Positions 8,086-15,424 of a DNA stretch of 34,520 nucleotides are shown here, piece by piece. The notes below the pieces were generated by a model that made no database searches, was not told the origin of the DNA, and saw nothing but the letters and a program-made list of their open reading frames with translations. Both the position numbers and the translations under genes were made by a program. The stretch comes from Verrucomicrobiota bacterium. Its GTDB lineage: Bacteria > Verrucomicrobiota > Verrucomicrobiia > Verrucomicrobiales > DEV007. Every line of letters begins with the position of its first letter. Positions within the stretch are counted from its first letter, which is position 1. The stretch is taken from the NCBI GenBank assembly GCA_024277195.1, contig JAJRVS010000288.1, forward strand, positions 1 through 34,520, given 5' to 3'.

Positions 8086-9606
8086 ATGAAAACGATGAAA
8101 CGAAGCCTACTCACTCTGCTGGCCTTGTCAGCGACAACCTTCAGCGGAAACTTAACCGCGCAGGAAGCCGATAAAAAAGCTGCCGCGCCTAAAGTTGCTC
8201 CTAAAGTTGCTCCTAAAGTTGCTCCTAAAGTTGCTCCTAAAGTTGCTCCTAAAGTTGCTCCTAAAGTTGCTCCTAAAGTTGCTCCTAAAGTTGCTCCTAA
8301 AGTTGCTCCTAAAGCTGCTCCTAAAACAGTCTCCCCTGTTTCCCGCGCTGAATACGACAAACTCAAACAAGAGCTGGATACGCTCAAAGCCCAGATGCAA
8401 AAAGTGCTCGCAGCAAAAGCGCAAGCTCCTGCTGCCGCAGCTCCCGCACCGGCGCCACCAACGCCACCATCTGGTGGCAGCGGCAAAGCTGTAGTCGAAG
8501 CAAGTGCTCCGGCTATTGACTCCGCGCTCGAAGATCGCTTGGTGGCACTTGAAGAGTCTGCTGCTATGGTCATGCCGGGTTCAACCAACTCCCTGCTTAC
8601 TGGCTTTGCTTTTGCTGGCTACGATAACCTGAGCAACCAGGATTCCTCCTTCAATGCAAGTTTCAGCCCCATTTTCCTTTGGAAACTCGGAGACAACGTA
8701 TTTTTCGAAAGCGAAGCGGAAATTGGATTGGAAGGAAATGAGACCACCGTTGATTTAGGTTATGCTCAGATCGCCTACATAGTGAATGATTACCTCACGC
8801 TCGGAGCTGGTAAGTTTCTTAGCCCCAGCAATTACTTTGGCGAAAGAATTCACCCAGCGTGGATCAATAAATTTGCCTCCGCTCCCTTGCCTTTTGGCCA
8901 CGGAGGATTGATGGCAGGAAGCCAACTCGGCATTCAAGCTCGAGGCGGAATTCCCATTGGCACTACCCGCGCCACCTATGCTTTTTACCTCTCTAACGGC
9001 CCCTCGCTCAATGTAGGAGGTGACGACGGAGATGCTGGCCATGACGTGGAAGAGCCGGGATCACTCGATTTCAATAATTTCGGTGACATCAATAACAACA
9101 AGGCCGTTGGCGGACGTGTTGGTTTCAAGCCCATCCCTTCTCTTGATATTGGATACGGCTTTGAATTTGCGAGCGTAGCACCATCAGGCAGTGAATTTGG
9201 CAATGTGGACGCCATCACTCATTCAATTGACGCCAACTACGTGAAAAACTCTTCACTGCTTCTCGGAGTCATTGACGCCCGCACGCAACTCGTCTGGCTC
9301 GACATTGACAACCCTGGCATTGCTCCACTCGATTACGGCAACGGAAGCCGGGGTGGTTACGGGCAAGTTGCCTATCGTCCCATGGAAATCGGCAACGATT
9401 TTGTCAAAAGTTTCGAACCCGTCGCTCGTTATGATTGGATCAACAAACCGGGCGGAGAAGAAACCACTCGAATGAGCTTCGGACTCAATTACTGGATCAA
9501 TGCTAGCACTGTGTTTAAAGCATCCTACGAGTTTGGCACAGAAAAAGATGCCCATGGCAGCGACGACTTCACTGGTGTGCGTATTCAGGCAGCCATTGGA
9601 TTTTAA
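8086..9606 (+). CDS. Outer-membrane porin-like protein with N-terminal lysine-proline repeat and coiled coil
   Basis: A 506-residue exported protein (start 8086, or MKRSLL at 8095). The signal peptide ends around residue 26. Residues 36-79 are eleven four-residue KVAP-type repeats. Next comes a short heptad-like coiled coil (EYDKLKQELDTLKAQMQKVL, about 91-110) and an Ala/Pro-rich linker. From about residue 165 there is a beta-barrel of alternating polar/aromatic strands, ending in ...AAIGF with the terminal Phe typical of outer-membrane barrels. Segments such as LTLGAGKFLSP, HPAWINKFASAPLPFGHGG and LGIQARGGIP fit a porin family in which a short coiled coil precedes the barrel, as in Planctomycete and Proteobacterial porins. 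The basic Lys/Pro repeat could span or bind peptidoglycan. Substrate is unknown. Confidence 0.75.
   Translation: MKTMKRSLLTLLALSATTFSGNLTAQEADKKAAAPKVAPKVAPKVAPKVAPKVAPKVAPKVAPKVAPKVAPKVAPKAAPKTVSPVSRAEYDKLKQELDTLKAQMQKVLAAKAQAPAAAAPAPAPPTPPSGGSGKAVVEASAPAIDSALEDRLVALEESAAMVMPGSTNSLLTGFAFAGYDNLSNQDSSFNASFSPIFLWKLGDNVFFESEAEIGLEGNETTVDLGYAQIAYIVNDYLTLGAGKFLSPSNYFGERIHPAWINKFASAPLPFGHGGLMAGSQLGIQARGGIPIGTTRATYAFYLSNGPSLNVGGDDGDAGHDVEEPGSLDFNNFGDINNNKAVGGRVGFKPIPSLDIGYGFEFASVAPSGSEFGNVDAITHSIDANYVKNSSLLLGVIDARTQLVWLDIDNPGIAPLDYGNGSRGGYGQVAYRPMEIGNDFVKSFEPVARYDWINKPGGEETTRMSFGLNYWINASTVFKASYEFGTEKDAHGSDDFTGVRIQAAIGF
8191..8322 (+). repeat. 12-bp in-frame minisatellite in the porin gene
   Basis: The unit AAAGTTGCTCCT occurs ten times perfectly from 8191 to 8310. 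An eleventh copy with one change (GTT to GCT) occupies 8311-8322. It encodes the KVAP repeats of the porin. The near-zero divergence suggests recent expansion, and a 12-bp unit allows copy-number change without frameshift. It also keeps other frames open on both strands, which produces spurious ORFs. Confidence 0.97.
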
Positions 9607-9651
9607 TCGGCTTAACCCCATCGAGATCAAGCAACTATATTTTTTATCAAC

Positions 9652-9969
9652 ATGAATGCGAAATCAAATCACACTTCTGAAGGACACTCCCCACGTCACA
9701 TCATCGCCATCCTCAGCCTTGGCTTACTGGCTCTCGGATTGAGTGCCTGCTCCAATTTGTCCGAGTCTGACGGCGAAGACAGTGCCGCCATCCAGCAAAG
9801 TGGTGCCGAACTCTGGGCCAACAACTGCTCCAGTTGTCACAATTACCGTGACCCCGGAGCATACACCGATGCGCAATGGGAAGTCGCCAGTTTGCACATG
9901 AGAATCCGTGCCAATCTCACCGGCCCGGACTACCGCGCCATCAAGGACTTCTTGCAAAGCAGCAACTAA
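9652..9969 (+). CDS. Monohaem cytochrome c lipoprotein
   Basis: A 105-residue protein with a lipoprotein signal: the hydrophobic stretch IIAILSLGLLALGL runs into the lipobox LSAC, with the lipidated Cys at residue 33. After an acidic linker there is a minimal cytochrome c domain with haem motif C59-SSC-H63 and a probable distal ligand M83 (within LHMRIRANL). The final helix DYRAIKDFLQSS is typical of small class I cytochromes. The residue after the lipobox Cys is Ser, not Asp, so outer-membrane sorting is plausible by the E. coli rule. It follows the porin by 45 bases and closes the cytochrome-porin-cytochrome run. Function inferred: short-range electron transfer at a membrane surface. Confidence 0.85.
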   Translation: MNAKSNHTSEGHSPRHIIAILSLGLLALGLSACSNLSESDGEDSAAIQQSGAELWANNCSSCHNYRDPGAYTDAQWEVASLHMRIRANLTGPDYRAIKDFLQSSN

Positions 9970-9985
9970 AATCAATCCTCCTTCA

Positions 9986-10016
9986 AGCGCCCTGTCATTT
10001 AACCTGACAGGGCGCT
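9986..10016. terminator. Strong hairpin between convergent genes
   Basis: The arms AGCGCCCTGTCA and TGACAGGGCGCT form a perfect 12-bp stem (9986-9997 with 10005-10016) around a 7-base loop. It lies 16 bases after the cytochrome lipoprotein stop and 24 bases from the convergent isomerase stop. There is no T-tract on either side, so it is not a canonical intrinsic terminator. A bidirectional transcription block or RNA 3'-end protection fits best. A second weaker 7-bp hairpin lies at 10024-10042 across the isomerase stop. Confidence 0.6.
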
Positions 10017-10040
10017 CGATAGAGAGCTATACTTCATAGC

Positions 10041-10979
10041 TCAGACATCACAAATCTCCACACCTTGTTTCAAGGATGCCAGCTTATCTTCTCTGGCAGG
10101 GATAAACTCCTGAGCCACCCAGGCTTTGTAACCGGTGTCCACGATTGCTTTCATAATCGCTGGGTAAAAAAGTTCCTGACTGTCATCAATCTCATGCCTC
10201 CCCGGCACCCCGCCGGTGTGATAATGGGAAATATAGGAATGATGTTTTTTGATGGTAGCGATCACGTCCCCTTCCATGATCTGCATATGATAAATATCGT
10301 ATAACAATTTAAAATTCGGCGAAGCAACCTCCTTGCAAAGATCCACCCCCCACTGGGTATGGTCGCATTGGTAATCCTCGTGATTCACTTTGCTATTCAA
10401 TAACTCCATACTCAAAGTTACTCCCAGTTTTTCCGCCAAGGGCATCAAGCGTTTCAGGCCAGTCGCACAGTTTTTGATCCCCTGCTTGTCATCCAAACCC
10501 TCACGGTTGCCAGAAAAACAAATCACGTTGTTAAAACCAGCTTCAGCAGAAGCTTTGATCAATGGTTGATAAATTTCTACCAGTGTGTCGTGATGCTCCA
10601 AGCGATTAAAAGCCTTGGTGATGCCTCCGACTTTCACCCCCTGGTCCGTTTCCCCCTGAGGAAAACTCACCATAGCACAGTGCATGCCATGTTTTTTCAA
10701 AGTCGCAAAATCCTCAGGCAATAACAATTCGACCGAAGCCAAACCAAATTTTTTGCCCGCCTCACACAAATCATCCAGCGGTATTTTGCTGTAACACCAC
10801 TTACACGCCGAATGTTTGATCCGGCCTTTTAATCCCGCTGAATCAAGCGATTTCTCTGCCGCTTGCAATCGTCCCTGCAAAGCACCCACCCCCGTCGCCG
10901 CTGCGCCAAGACCTAAAGAAAGACCTGCTGATTGCTGAAAAAAATTACGCCGGGAAAAAGTGCTGTCAGATTCATTCAT
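10041..10979 (-). CDS. Tat-exported sugar isomerase/epimerase TIM barrel (hydroxypyruvate isomerase-like)
   Basis: A 312-residue protein with a Tat signal (SRRNFFQQSAG then a Gly/Ala-rich h-region). An AP-endonuclease-2-type TIM barrel follows. Metal and substrate motifs fit the Hyi family: MELLNSKVNHEDYQCDHTQWGVDL, KLLYDIYHMQIMEGD, ISHYHTGGVPGRHEID and a late WVAQEF glutamate. Hyi enzymes interconvert hydroxypyruvate and tartronate semialdehyde. Many paralogues in Planctomycetes and Verrucomicrobia carry Tat signals and have uncharacterised sugar substrates, so the reaction here is unproven. The stop sits inside a small hairpin. The MFS gene upstream is 30 bases away, so they may share a transcript. 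Confidence 0.82.
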   Translation of the reverse strand: MNESDSTFSRRNFFQQSAGLSLGLGAAATGVGALQGRLQAAEKSLDSAGLKGRIKHSACKWCYSKIPLDDLCEAGKKFGLASVELLLPEDFATLKKHGMHCAMVSFPQGETDQGVKVGGITKAFNRLEHHDTLVEIYQPLIKASAEAGFNNVICFSGNREGLDDKQGIKNCATGLKRLMPLAEKLGVTLSMELLNSKVNHEDYQCDHTQWGVDLCKEVASPNFKLLYDIYHMQIMEGDVIATIKKHHSYISHYHTGGVPGRHEIDDSQELFYPAIMKAIVDTGYKAWVAQEFIPAREDKLASLKQGVEICDV

Positions 10980-11009
10980 GATGACACTTTAACTGAATTC
11001 AAGGCGCAA

Positions 11010-12257
11010 TCAAATCACCTTCTCACGAATCAATTTGAGCAGCATCCAGAGCAGCAGCGTCGTGCCCAATAATGCCAAACTGGCACAGATCAAAAACACC
11101 CGATTGGGTGCCAGCCCCAATTGCGAGCGAGCCGACAAATAAATCAGCGAGCCCACCGTACTGGCCATGAAAGACAAAGCATTGGCTGTACCCAGAAAAC
11201 GCCCACGCTCGTCATCCGGTGATAACTTTTGTAACAGAGCTTGCAGCGGAATGATATAAAATCCGGCAAATACCCCTGCCCCGGCGATAAAAAACGCCAC
11301 CATTTTGAATTCAGGCTTCACCAGTCCTAACAAAGCAAAAAACACGGTCATACCCGCCGCGCCCAAAGGTATCAATTTAGGCTGGATTTTGTGCCTCGAT
11401 ATGAATCCGGCCAACACACTGCCAATGCCAATGGCAAGACCCATGATGCCCAGCAAATACCCTGCTTTGGTTGCTGAAATATCCAGTAAAGTTCGATACT
11501 CGGGAAGGATCAACAAAGCCATCATGCCAATCATATAAAAAGAAGCCCAGGCGATGGCCACCGTTAGCAAGCGTGTTTTGCGCATGTCTTTTAATGCACC
11601 AAAATAAATACTGAAAGGGTTCCAACAGAATTTAAGCGCAGGGTTCATCGCTTTCAGCGCCGGCATGAACATGATCGCCACCCACCCCAACACCGCAAGT
11701 CCCAGCAAAGCCATGCCCGGCACCGCAGAGCGTGCAGAACTCGGTGCGCTGCCTTGGAAGGCATCGTAAATAGGCCCAGCCAACAAGGTACCGACAATCA
11801 CCGCGATATTGGTAGACATATTGATAAATCCGTTCGCCTGACACAAATCCTCATCGGTGACCAATTCAGGAATCATGCCATACTTGGCCGGTCCAAAAAA
11901 AGCACTCTGAATCGCCAGCATCAACATCGCACTCAAAGCCAACCACATATTGCCAAGAAAAAATCCCAAAAAAGCAATCAAGGCAATTCCAATTTCCACC
12001 ACCTTGACCCACCTCGATATCCTCTGCTTACTGAAGCGATCCGCCAGTTGCCCGGCATAACCCGATAGTAAAATAAAAGGGATCGTCAGACACAAACCCA
12101 CATAAGCCGGCCCACCGTCCCCAAGAGGCCCATGCCACACACCTCCGCTTGCTACACAAAAGACCAGGATCGTCTTGAGCAAATTGTCATTCGCCGCCCC
12201 GAAAAACTGCGCCACCGTGAGGCTGAGGAATCCGCGTTTGAGAAGTCTGGCATTCAT
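11010..12257 (-). CDS. MFS transporter, LplT-like
   Basis: A 415-residue inner-membrane protein with about 12 hydrophobic helices. The start MNARLLKRGFLSLTVAQFFGAANDNLLK resembles LplT-type lysophospholipid transporters, and the loop QLADRFSKQRISRWVKVVEI is the usual MFS motif-A position between helices 2 and 3. I prefer ATG 12257 over the in-frame ATG 12287, which adds a Cys-rich polar leader (SCLGCCTKK) before the first helix. The acyltransferase that LplT is often fused to or paired with is absent here. The substrate could be a lysophospholipid or another amphiphile. The gene precedes the Tat-exported isomerase on the same strand. Confidence 0.75.
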   Translation of the reverse strand: MNARLLKRGFLSLTVAQFFGAANDNLLKTILVFCVASGGVWHGPLGDGGPAYVGLCLTIPFILLSGYAGQLADRFSKQRISRWVKVVEIGIALIAFLGFFLGNMWLALSAMLMLAIQSAFFGPAKYGMIPELVTDEDLCQANGFINMSTNIAVIVGTLLAGPIYDAFQGSAPSSARSAVPGMALLGLAVLGWVAIMFMPALKAMNPALKFCWNPFSIYFGALKDMRKTRLLTVAIAWASFYMIGMMALLILPEYRTLLDISATKAGYLLGIMGLAIGIGSVLAGFISRHKIQPKLIPLGAAGMTVFFALLGLVKPEFKMVAFFIAGAGVFAGFYIIPLQALLQKLSPDDERGRFLGTANALSFMASTVGSLIYLSARSQLGLAPNRVFLICASLALLGTTLLLWMLLKLIREKVI

Positions 12258-12371
12258 TTTTTTGGTGCAGCACCCTAAACACGACAAGGCTCAGTGTCGA
12301 ACGTAAGTATTTTCAAATCAAAGGGAAAAAGGAGCTAGTCATCGAGCGCTAATAGGTGATAATTTGCATCC

Positions 12372-13994
12372 ATGAACAGGTTTTTAAAAATCTTGATCTT
12401 ATTTTTGCTTGTAGCGGAAACCGTCACGCCTACTAACGCAGCAGATCCTAAGAAATCTGCCAAAGAGGCGATCGAGCGCTACAGCTCTGCTACCAAAAAG
12501 AACCCGAACGATGTCGTTGCCTGGAACGGTCTGAGCACCGCCTTGATATTCCTGGGCAAAACATCTGAAGGGCTCGCGGCTTTTCAAAAAGCCATCCAAC
12601 TCAATCCCAAAAACGCCTCTTTGTTGTCCAATATGGGAAAAGCCTTGCTCGACTCAGGACAACTGGATGAAGCCATTACGGCTTTACATCAAGCAATCGA
12701 AATCAACCCCGAAAGTGCCGCCGCCTGGGCTAATCTTGGCGGATGTCTGCTCAAACAGGGCAAAATGAAAGAAGCCTTCGAAGCCACCCACAAAGCAACC
12801 GGACTAGGCCCGGCTGATGCCACTGCATGGAACAACCACGGAGCCGTATTGCTCTATTTGGAAAAACTGGATGAATCCGTTGAAGCCTCACAACGAGCCA
12901 TCAAACTCGATCCGAAAAACGCCCTGAGTTGGGCTAATCTTGGCGCAGCACTGCTCAAACAAGGCAAAGTAGATGAATCCATCACCGCATCTGAGAAGGC
13001 AACCCAACTGAACCCGCAAGAAAGCATCGCATGGAACAATCTAGCCGGAGCCTTGCTCGAACAAGGCAAAACGGCAGAAGCTGTTATTACCATAAAAAAA
13101 GCCCTTGATATCAATCCGGCAGACGCGGAAGCCTGGAGTAATTTGGGAGTGATCTTGCTCAAACAAGGTAAAGCCGAAGAAGGGATCAACGCCATTCGTA
13201 AGGCTTGTGAAGTGAACCCGCTTCATGTCAATAGCTGGATCAAACTCGGAGAGACGCTGCTGATTCGCGCAGAATATGAAGGCGCGATCAAAGCTTCTCG
13301 CAAAGCCATCGAACTCGATCCCAAAAACATCGCCGCTCTGGGCATTTTGATCAAAGCCAACGGCCAGTTAAAACACCCCGACCGTGTGGGCACATTGATG
13401 GCTCGATGGCTGCTAGTTCAATCGAGTGCAGCTAAAACCAACAATGACAAACCTCTGATACTGGAAATGGCCAAAGGTCTGAAAGTCCTGCAAGTCGAAG
13501 TGCCACTTGAAACACCCTCACCCTCAGCGATTCAGGATTATTACAAAAAACACAAGGATCGTTACAATAACGACCAGGTTCATCTGAAAATGATATCGGC
13601 TCCCATGGTCACCAAAACCATGCAAGCCATGGAAACGTTACGTAAACAATTGGCAAATGGCGGAGACTTCACCGCTCTGGCAAAAGAACATTCAGACGAC
13701 TCGGCAGCGACTAATGGAGGAGATCGCGGATGGATGAAACGAAGCGATTTGCGCAAAGGTCTGGCTGACATTATCTTCTCCTTGAAAGTCGGTATAATCA
13801 GCCCGGTGCTGGAAGATCTGGACCACTACCGGATCCTCACCGTGATCGAAAGAAAAACCGGCGCCCCCACCCCGCTTGTAGAAGTCAAAGAACGAATCAT
13901 TTTCCAATTAAAAGCAGCAGCGATGGAACAGAAAATCCAGCAGTGGATCGTCGATGCACGCAAAGAACTGAACGAAGCCCAGAGCCGATTGTAA
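12372..13994 (+). CDS. Secreted TPR protein fused to a parvulin (PpiC-type) peptidyl-prolyl isomerase
   Basis: A 540-residue exported protein with a signal peptide to about residue 23. Eight tandem 34-residue TPRs follow, from AWNGLSTALIFLGK to SWIKLGETLLIRAEYEGAIKAS, each ending in L/I-(D/N)P-K/A type turns. A linker around residues 375-400 (SAIQDYYKKHKDRYNNDQVHLKMI) resembles the SurA/PpiC segment before the catalytic domain. A parvulin domain spans about 395-500, with the marks GGDFTALAKEHSDDSAATNGG, DRGWM and FSLKVGIISPVLE. Role inferred: periplasmic folding factor that uses the TPR array to bind clients or partners. The sulfatase follows after 26 bases, so it may be co-transcribed. TPR and parvulin domains in one periplasmic protein are not a combination I know well. 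Confidence 0.85.
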   Translation: MNRFLKILILFLLVAETVTPTNAADPKKSAKEAIERYSSATKKNPNDVVAWNGLSTALIFLGKTSEGLAAFQKAIQLNPKNASLLSNMGKALLDSGQLDEAITALHQAIEINPESAAAWANLGGCLLKQGKMKEAFEATHKATGLGPADATAWNNHGAVLLYLEKLDESVEASQRAIKLDPKNALSWANLGAALLKQGKVDESITASEKATQLNPQESIAWNNLAGALLEQGKTAEAVITIKKALDINPADAEAWSNLGVILLKQGKAEEGINAIRKACEVNPLHVNSWIKLGETLLIRAEYEGAIKASRKAIELDPKNIAALGILIKANGQLKHPDRVGTLMARWLLVQSSAAKTNNDKPLILEMAKGLKVLQVEVPLETPSPSAIQDYYKKHKDRYNNDQVHLKMISAPMVTKTMQAMETLRKQLANGGDFTALAKEHSDDSAATNGGDRGWMKRSDLRKGLADIIFSLKVGIISPVLEDLDHYRILTVIERKTGAPTPLVEVKERIIFQLKAAAMEQKIQQWIVDARKELNEAQSRL

Positions 13995-14020
13995 TAAATC
14001 CTCCCATTTTCCCCAATACT

Positions 14021-15412
14021 ATGAAACTCCAAGCCTATTTATTTTACACCCTGTTAGCTGGCTTTTTTCTCCTCAACAGCCAATCGCAAGGTCAAGATAC
14101 CGTCACAACCCCAGCACGCCCCAACATCGTTTTCATCATCGCCGATGACCTTGGCTGGGCGGATGTCGATTTCCACGGGGGCAATGTTCCCACCCCCAAT
14201 CTCAAACAGCTGCTCGACGAGGGCATGGGACTACGACAGCATTATGTAGCTCCCGTTTGCAGCCCTACCCGGGCAGGTTTCATGACCGGGCGCTACTGGA
14301 GTCGCTTTGGCATCACCACCCCGACCAATTCTCTAGCGCTGCCATTCAACACCGTCACGGTTGCCAAAGCTCTCAAAAAATCAGCTTATAACACCTGCAT
14401 CACCGGCAAGTGGCATCTCGGCTCCAAGGCCGAATGGGGTCCTAATCATTTTGGTTTTGACCACAGTTACGGATCGATGGCGGGCGGGGTCACTCCTTGG
14501 TCACATTTTTACAAAAAAGGTCCCTACTCGACCACTTGGCATCGCAATGAAAAACTCTTCAGCGAACAAGGACACGTCACTGACTTGCTCGCAAAGGAAG
14601 CCGTCACTTGGATCGAAAAACAAAAAGATGATACTCCCTTTTTCCTCTACGTCCCTCTCACCGCCGTCCACCTTCCGATTCGCGAACCTCAAACCCTGCT
14701 CGATCGGGTGCCAAAGGAAATCACCGGAGAAGTGGCGCGTCACTACGCCGCCTGCATTCTCCACCTCGACGACGCGGTGGGGCAAATTGTGGCAGCTGTC
14801 GAAAAATCCGGTAAAAAGGACAACACTCTCATCATCTTCACCAGTGACAACGGGGGCTCCACGGCTGAAAACAACGACACCAAATATCCCAACATCAAAG
14901 ACGACTGCCCCAATGGAGCGCTGACCGGCAACAACCTGCCCCTGCGTGGCAAAAAAGGCGACCTCTACGAAGGCGGCACTCGCGTTCCCACGATTGTTCG
15001 TTGGCCTGGAAAAATTGCCGCCGGCAGCTCCAGCGAAACGCCCGTTCACATCGTCGACTGGATGCCGACCTTCTGCTCTCTCGCAGGTTACCCTGCCGAC
15101 CAGTCCAAACTAAAGTGGGACGGCACCAACCTCTGGCCACTGCTGTCGGGCAAAGGCAGCTTACCTGCACGCAGCCTCTACTCCGCCGGCACCAGCTTCC
15201 GCTCTCAAGCCCTGCGCGACGGCGACTGGAAATTGATCCTGTTTTTCGCCAAAAACGGCAACGAAAACAAAGCCGAACTCTTTAACCTCGCCACTGACCT
15301 CAACGAAAAAAATAATCTGACCTCGACTGAACCCAACAAACTTGCCGAACTACGCAAAAAACTCAAAAAGCTCGCCGCCAATGATCGCGACGCCCTTGCC
15401 CCGAAGTCATAA
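14021..15412 (+). CDS. Type I sulfatase (formylglycine-dependent), secreted
   Basis: A 463-residue arylsulfatase-family enzyme with a signal peptide (MKLQAYLFYTLLAGFFLL). Metal site residues are in IIADDLGWAD. The formylglycine motif is C80-SPTR-A, with catalytic Cys80 to be matured by FGE. The second signature is ITGKWHLG. Late metal ligands are in FTSDNGG, and GTRVPTIVRWPG is typical of the N-acetylgalactosamine/arylsulfatase group. I chose ATG 14021 because it starts the signal peptide; an in-frame ATG at 13943 lies inside the TPR-parvulin gene. Natural substrates are probably sulfated polysaccharides. No FGE gene is in the window. It converges with the large helical-repeat gene, with only 12 bases between stops and no visible terminator. 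Confidence 0.95.
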   Translation: MKLQAYLFYTLLAGFFLLNSQSQGQDTVTTPARPNIVFIIADDLGWADVDFHGGNVPTPNLKQLLDEGMGLRQHYVAPVCSPTRAGFMTGRYWSRFGITTPTNSLALPFNTVTVAKALKKSAYNTCITGKWHLGSKAEWGPNHFGFDHSYGSMAGGVTPWSHFYKKGPYSTTWHRNEKLFSEQGHVTDLLAKEAVTWIEKQKDDTPFFLYVPLTAVHLPIREPQTLLDRVPKEITGEVARHYAACILHLDDAVGQIVAAVEKSGKKDNTLIIFTSDNGGSTAENNDTKYPNIKDDCPNGALTGNNLPLRGKKGDLYEGGTRVPTIVRWPGKIAAGSSSETPVHIVDWMPTFCSLAGYPADQSKLKWDGTNLWPLLSGKGSLPARSLYSAGTSFRSQALRDGDWKLILFFAKNGNENKAELFNLATDLNEKNNLTSTEPNKLAELRKKLKKLAANDRDALAPKS

Positions 15413-15424
15413 AAAACTTTATTG

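Noticed and set aside
8191-8322. Regular repeats suspected as a CRISPR array
   Set aside because: Unit is 12 bp, contiguous, with no spacers, and lies in frame within a coding gene.
8195-8494. ORF on the plus strand made of LLLK repeats, and antisense ORFs across 8076-8588
   Set aside because: The 12-bp repeat keeps several frames open. The frame with signal peptide, coiled coil and beta-barrel is the real gene.
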